A stretch of DNA of 64,000 bases from an uncultured Oscillospiraceae bacterium (GTDB taxonomy: Bacteria; Bacillota; Clostridia; Oscillospirales; Oscillospiraceae): the NCBI GenBank assembly GCA_934589705.1, contig CAKTOH010000003.1, positions 62,001-126,000 on the forward strand. Reading direction: 5' to 3'. The translations under genes and the position numbers were made by a program. The notes under the pieces are model-generated. The model worked only from the letters and a program-made list of their open reading frames with translations. It was not told where the DNA came from and ran no database searches. Positions 61,250 through 64,000 of the stretch are shown piece after piece (positions within the stretch are counted from its first letter, which is position 1; each line of letters opens with the position of its first letter).

Positions 61250-61618
61250 TTACTTAATCGCGATGGCCTCGATCTCGCACAGGACGCCCTTGGGCAGGGT
61301 TTTCACTGCCACGCAGCTTCTGGCGGGCTTGGAGACAAAATACTGGGCGTAGACCTCGTTGAAGGCGGCAAAGTCGTCCATGTCAGCCAGGAAGCAGGTG
61401 GTCTTGAAGACCTTGTCCATGCTCACCCCGGCAGCCTCCAGAATGGCGGCTACGTTCTTGCAGCTTTGCTCACACTGGGCGGCGATGCCCTCGGGGATGG
61501 CGCCGGTGGCGGGATCCACGGGAATCTGACCGGAGGTGAAAACCAGGCCGTTGACTGCGTAGCCCTGGCTGTAGGGGCCGATGGCGGCGGGAGCCTTCTG
61601 AGTGTGGATGATATTCAT
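61250..61618 (-). CDS. ridA: RidA family enamine/imine deaminase
   Basis: A 122-residue protein of normal length. Family motifs are PAAIGPYSQGYAVNGLVFTSGQIPVDP, CKNVAAILEAAGVSMDKVFKTT and PARSCVAVKTLPKGVLCEIEAIA; the active-site Arg is in ARSCV. It hydrolyses reactive 2-aminoacrylate-type intermediates from PLP enzymes. The ATG at 61618 follows TTAGGAGG; the longer frame is unsupported. Confidence 0.93.
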   Translation of the reverse strand: MNIIHTQKAPAAIGPYSQGYAVNGLVFTSGQIPVDPATGAIPEGIAAQCEQSCKNVAAILEAAGVSMDKVFKTTCFLADMDDFAAFNEVYAQYFVSKPARSCVAVKTLPKGVLCEIEAIAIK

Positions 61619-61655
61619 AGGGGAACCTCCTAAGAATGGATTTTGTTCTTCCTTC

Positions 61656-61684
61656 ATTATATACGGCGTTTCCCTTTTTGGCAA
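61656..61684 (-). promoter_or_regulatory. ridA promoter
   Basis: TTGCCA (61679-61684), 17-bp spacer, TATAAT (61656-61661) on the minus strand. Confidence 0.85.
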
Positions 61685-61706
61685 GGACAAAAATCGGCAA
61701 ATGCGG

Positions 61707-61735
61707 TTGCCTTTTTCCGGAGACTGTGATATCCT
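61707..61735 (+). promoter_or_regulatory. Nudix gene promoter
   Basis: TTGCCT (61707-61712), 17-bp spacer, TATCCT (61730-61735), divergent from the ridA promoter. Confidence 0.65.
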
Positions 61736-61770
61736 GAAGCACAGGAAGAAGGAAAGGAAGGGCCCGGTCT

Positions 61771-62289
61771 GTGGAGTGGAACGACATTTATGACGAGAAC
61801 CGACAGCCTACCGGCAGGGTTCACTGCCGGGGAAGCGGCTGGAAGCCCGGGGAATACGGTCTGGTGGTCTGCGTCTGGGTCTATGATGGGGCGGGGCATG
61901 TGCTGCTGACCCGCCGAGCCAAGGAGAAAAGCTTCGCCGGAACCTGGGAAAATTCCGGCGGCGCGGCTCAGGCCGGGGAAACCAGCCGCCAGGCCGTGGC
62001 ACGGGAACTGTACGAGGAAACGGGCATCCGGGCGGAGGAAGAGGAGTTTGAGCTTCTGGGTTCGGATCTGGATCGGAATATTTTCTATGACCATTACTGT
62101 CTGCATCGGGCGGTGCGGCTGAAGGACATCGTGCTGCAGCCGGGGGAGACCGACGCCGTTATGTGGGCAAGCTTCGGCAAGGTGCACTGGATGATGCGCA
62201 CGGGCAGGATCTGCAAAATCATTGCGGGTCAGTTTCGCCGTCAGGAAAAGGCTCTGCGTTTGCGCAATATCAACAAGAGAAGAGGCTGA
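61771..62289 (+). CDS. Nudix hydrolase (IDI-like N-terminus)
   Basis: A 172-residue protein. The Nudix box GGAAQAGETSRQAVARELYEETGI fits GX5EX7REUXEEXGU, with both metal-binding Glu residues. The start (EWNDIYDENRQPTGR) resembles the group of Nudix enzymes next to isopentenyl diphosphate isomerase; the substrate is unknown. The GTG start at 61771 follows AAGGAAGG with 9-nt spacing. It is a single-gene unit. Confidence 0.85.
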   Translation: MEWNDIYDENRQPTGRVHCRGSGWKPGEYGLVVCVWVYDGAGHVLLTRRAKEKSFAGTWENSGGAAQAGETSRQAVARELYEETGIRAEEEEFELLGSDLDRNIFYDHYCLHRAVRLKDIVLQPGETDAVMWASFGKVHWMMRTGRICKIIAGQFRRQEKALRLRNINKRRG

Positions 62290-62318
62290 ATTTTGGCGAG
62301 CAATTAGACAGAATGCAC

Positions 62319-62347
62319 TTGCGATTTCTCTTTTTTCAGGTTATAAT
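62319..62347 (+). promoter_or_regulatory. Phosphoribosyltransferase gene promoter
   Basis: TTGCGA (62319-62324), 17-bp spacer, TATAAT (62342-62347). Confidence 0.85.
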
Positions 62348-62438
62348 GAAAAAAAGCGTTTTGAAAGCCCGGTGAAAACGCTGATGCCGGGGCAAAACGT
62401 TTTTTCTTTTTAACCCACAAATAACGGAGGAATGCACC

Positions 62439-63074
62439 ATGATCCAGCTTGTAAAACTGCCTGTAAAGCGGGGCAACGCGCCGCTGCGAATTGCCAAGGG
62501 ACATTTTGTGACCAACCATTCCCATATCAACTACTATGTGGACATCACCTATCAGAAGACCCGTCTCAGCGAGGCCCGGGACAGTGCCTATCAGCTGGTT
62601 TCCAGCTTTGTCAATGACGTGCCTGTGGATACGGTGCTGTGTCTGGACGGTACCGCGGTGCTGGGCACCTGCATCGCCGAGGAGCTGACCAAATCGGGCT
62701 TCCGTACCATCAACGCCCATGAGACCGTCTATGTGGTGGAGCCGGAATACAATGCCAATTCTCAGATCATCTTCCGGGAGAACATTCAGCCCATGATCCG
62801 GGGCAAGCATGTGCTGGTGCTGATGGCCTCCGTTACCACGGGCTTTACCGCCAAGCGGTCTATCGAGGCCATCGAGTACTATGGCGGCAAGGTCAGCGGA
62901 GTGGCGGCTATCTATCGGGCGGTGGACGAGGTGGCAGGCTATCCTGTGAAATCCGTCTATTCCGTGCAGGATCTGCCGGACTACAGAAGCTATGATTACC
63001 ACGACTGCCCCTACTGCAAGGCGGGCAAGAAGGTGGACGCTCTGGTCAACAGCTTCGGCTATTCCTCTTTGTAA
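62439..63074 (+). CDS. PyrE-like phosphoribosyltransferase family protein
   Basis: A 211-residue protein. TVLCLDGTAVLGTCIAEEL and HVLVLMASVTTGFTAKRSIEAIEYYGG follow the type I phosphoribosyltransferase order, but the PRPP loop lacks the usual two acidic residues (MASVTTG instead of DDxxTTG). A CPYC pair near the C-terminus (DCPYCKAGKKVDALV) could bind metal. Its reaction is therefore uncertain; orotate phosphoribosyltransferase activity should not be assumed. The ATG at 62439 follows ACGGAGGAATGCACC. A terminator follows. Confidence 0.75.
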   Translation: MIQLVKLPVKRGNAPLRIAKGHFVTNHSHINYYVDITYQKTRLSEARDSAYQLVSSFVNDVPVDTVLCLDGTAVLGTCIAEELTKSGFRTINAHETVYVVEPEYNANSQIIFRENIQPMIRGKHVLVLMASVTTGFTAKRSIEAIEYYGGKVSGVAAIYRAVDEVAGYPVKSVYSVQDLPDYRSYDYHDCPYCKAGKKVDALVNSFGYSSL

Positions 63075-63085
63075 ATCTGCATAAG

Positions 63086-63120
63086 CCGCACCGGCGGGGA
63101 ATTTTCCCCGCCGGTGCTTC
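63086..63120 (+). terminator. Terminator after the phosphoribosyltransferase gene
   Basis: A 12-bp GC-rich stem (GCACCGGCGGGG / CCCCGCCGGTGC) with AATTTT loop, followed by TTCATTCT. Confidence 0.8.
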
Positions 63121-63206
63121 ATTCTGCCCAAAGAGCGGCAGGGGGGAGCTTTCAAAATTTGTGCCGTTTTTCGGAAAAAAATCTGTCAGTTTCTTTGAAA
63201 TTATGG

Positions 63207-63212
63207 TATAAT
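63207..63212 (+). promoter_or_regulatory. Extended -10 promoter of the LTA-synthase-like gene
   Basis: TGGTATAAT gives an extended -10, 42 bp before the TTG start. The -35 is weak. Confidence 0.6.
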
Positions 63213-63254
63213 ACCGGTTTGTGAGAAAACAACCATTCTTTGGAGGTGCGACCT

Positions 63255-64000
63255 TTGAATCGAGATACATGGAAGCCGCGGCTGGCGGCGGCACTGCCGG
63301 TTATTTATTGGACGCTGGCGCTGCTTTACTGGGAACTGCTGCTGAGCGGGGCGGTGTTTCACAAGCTTGGGCTGGCGGCCTACGCGGTGGGATTCACCCT
63401 GACGGCGGCGCTGCTTCTGAGCCTGGTGCTGTCCTTCCTGAAACGGAGGCGGTTTGCCGCAGAAATTGGGCTGACGGTGATATTTGCCCTGCTCTACGGC
63501 AGCCAGATTGTCTATCATTTCATTTTCGGCACGCTGTATTCCGTGGCTATGGTATCCCAGGGCGGGGAGGCCATGACCAACTTCTGGCGGGAGCTGCTTG
63601 CCGCCATGGGAGATCATTTTCCCTGGCTCATTGCGCTGATGGTACCCCTGGCGCTGCGGATTTTCCTGAGAAAGGGGCTGAAAGGGGAGCTTCGGGCAAA
63701 GGGACGGATTGCGCTGCTGGTGCTGGCGGTTGCCCTGTTTGCCCTGACCCGGGCAGGCATCCGGCAGACGGGCACGGAAATGTTCTCCGATGAGGACTAT
63801 TACCGCAGCGGAGAAATTGCCACCAACCAGACCACCCAGCGATTTGGCCTGCTGACGACCATCCGGCTGGAGCTGACCCGCCATGCCAAAACGGAGGAGC
63901 AGGACTATTATATTCCGGAGGAGACCCAGGGGGAGAACCAGGCCCAGGAGCCGGCCGAGGTCAAGTACAACGTCATGAACATTGACTTTGATGCCCTGAA
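63255..64000 (+). CDS. LTA-synthase-family sulfatase, N-terminal part (partial)
   Basis: The first 248 codons; the gene continues past the window. About five hydrophobic segments lie within residues 1-175, then an extracellular linker rich in Glu and Gln. The end, KYNVMNIDFDAL, precedes the sulfatase domain in clostridial lipoteichoic acid synthase-like proteins, as I recall. The TTG start at 63255 has a good TTTGGAGGTGCGACC site. The catalytic domain is outside, so the substrate (polyglycerol phosphate or other) cannot be judged. Confidence 0.75.
   Translation, partial: MNRDTWKPRLAAALPVIYWTLALLYWELLLSGAVFHKLGLAAYAVGFTLTAALLLSLVLSFLKRRRFAAEIGLTVIFALLYGSQIVYHFIFGTLYSVAMVSQGGEAMTNFWRELLAAMGDHFPWLIALMVPLALRIFLRKGLKGELRAKGRIALLVLAVALFALTRAGIRQTGTEMFSDEDYYRSGEIATNQTTQRFGLLTTIRLELTRHAKTEEQDYYIPEETQGENQAQEPAEVKYNVMNIDFDAL

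Overview
The window looks like a chromosomal segment of a gut-type Clostridia bacterium, probably Oscillospirales. The host part is visibly GC-rich and carries Firmicutes-type genes: class II GalT, ECF vitamin transport with transcobalamin-like DUF4430 proteins, SdpR/SdpI and an LTA-synthase-type sulfatase. I cannot name a species.

Layout: (1) 1-1947, host edge: the start of an HD-domain gene, a small secreted protein, then a scar of gene fragments including a truncated integrase. (2) 1948-28558, an integrated mobile element of about 26.6 kb in the 3' end of tRNA-Ala(GGC). A 45-bp piece of the tRNA is duplicated at both ends. Its core (small DNA-binding genes, MobC, oriT-like hairpins, excisionase-like gene, RepA-like ATPase, tyrosine integrase) sits at the right end. 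The other 22 kb is mostly AT-rich, defence-like cargo in cassettes separated by strong hairpin terminators: a Fic-fold protein with a degenerate active site, a metallopeptidase/XRE switch with three operators facing a SLOG gene, a KAP NTPase, a retron (ncRNA plus reverse transcriptase) convergent with a TatD nuclease, a methyltransferase, an AbiH-HamA-HamB (Hachiman-like) operon, and an operon of three different DNA methyltransferases with its own XRE regulator. A promoter with a LexA-type box drives a probable structured RNA next to the last operon. No relaxase was found.

(3) 28590-31565: galK-galT. (4) 31569-41296: one tight minus-strand operon of six genes behind a cobalamin riboswitch. 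It encodes a surface protein combining an alpha/alpha-toroid-like region with a DUF4430 domain (the two-domain plan of animal intrinsic factor), a DUF4430 membrane-anchored protein, two EcfT, a double-ATPase EcfA and a CbrT-like S component. This is best read as a corrinoid capture and import system. (5) 41760-52143: a 3,312-residue secreted repeat protein behind a second cobalamin riboswitch. (6) 52567-64000: housekeeping genes: a TupA-like ATP-grasp protein, an XRE regulator, lysS with a fused tRNA-binding domain, greA, sdpRI, larEBC (nickel-pincer cofactor), ridA, a Nudix hydrolase, a phosphoribosyltransferase and the start of an LTA-synthase-like gene.

Two families of small non-coding repeats with inverted ends are scattered in the host part. 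One copy lies between the first riboswitch and the start codon it controls. Start codons were chosen from visible ribosome-binding sites. Family names come from recalled motifs, not from database searches.
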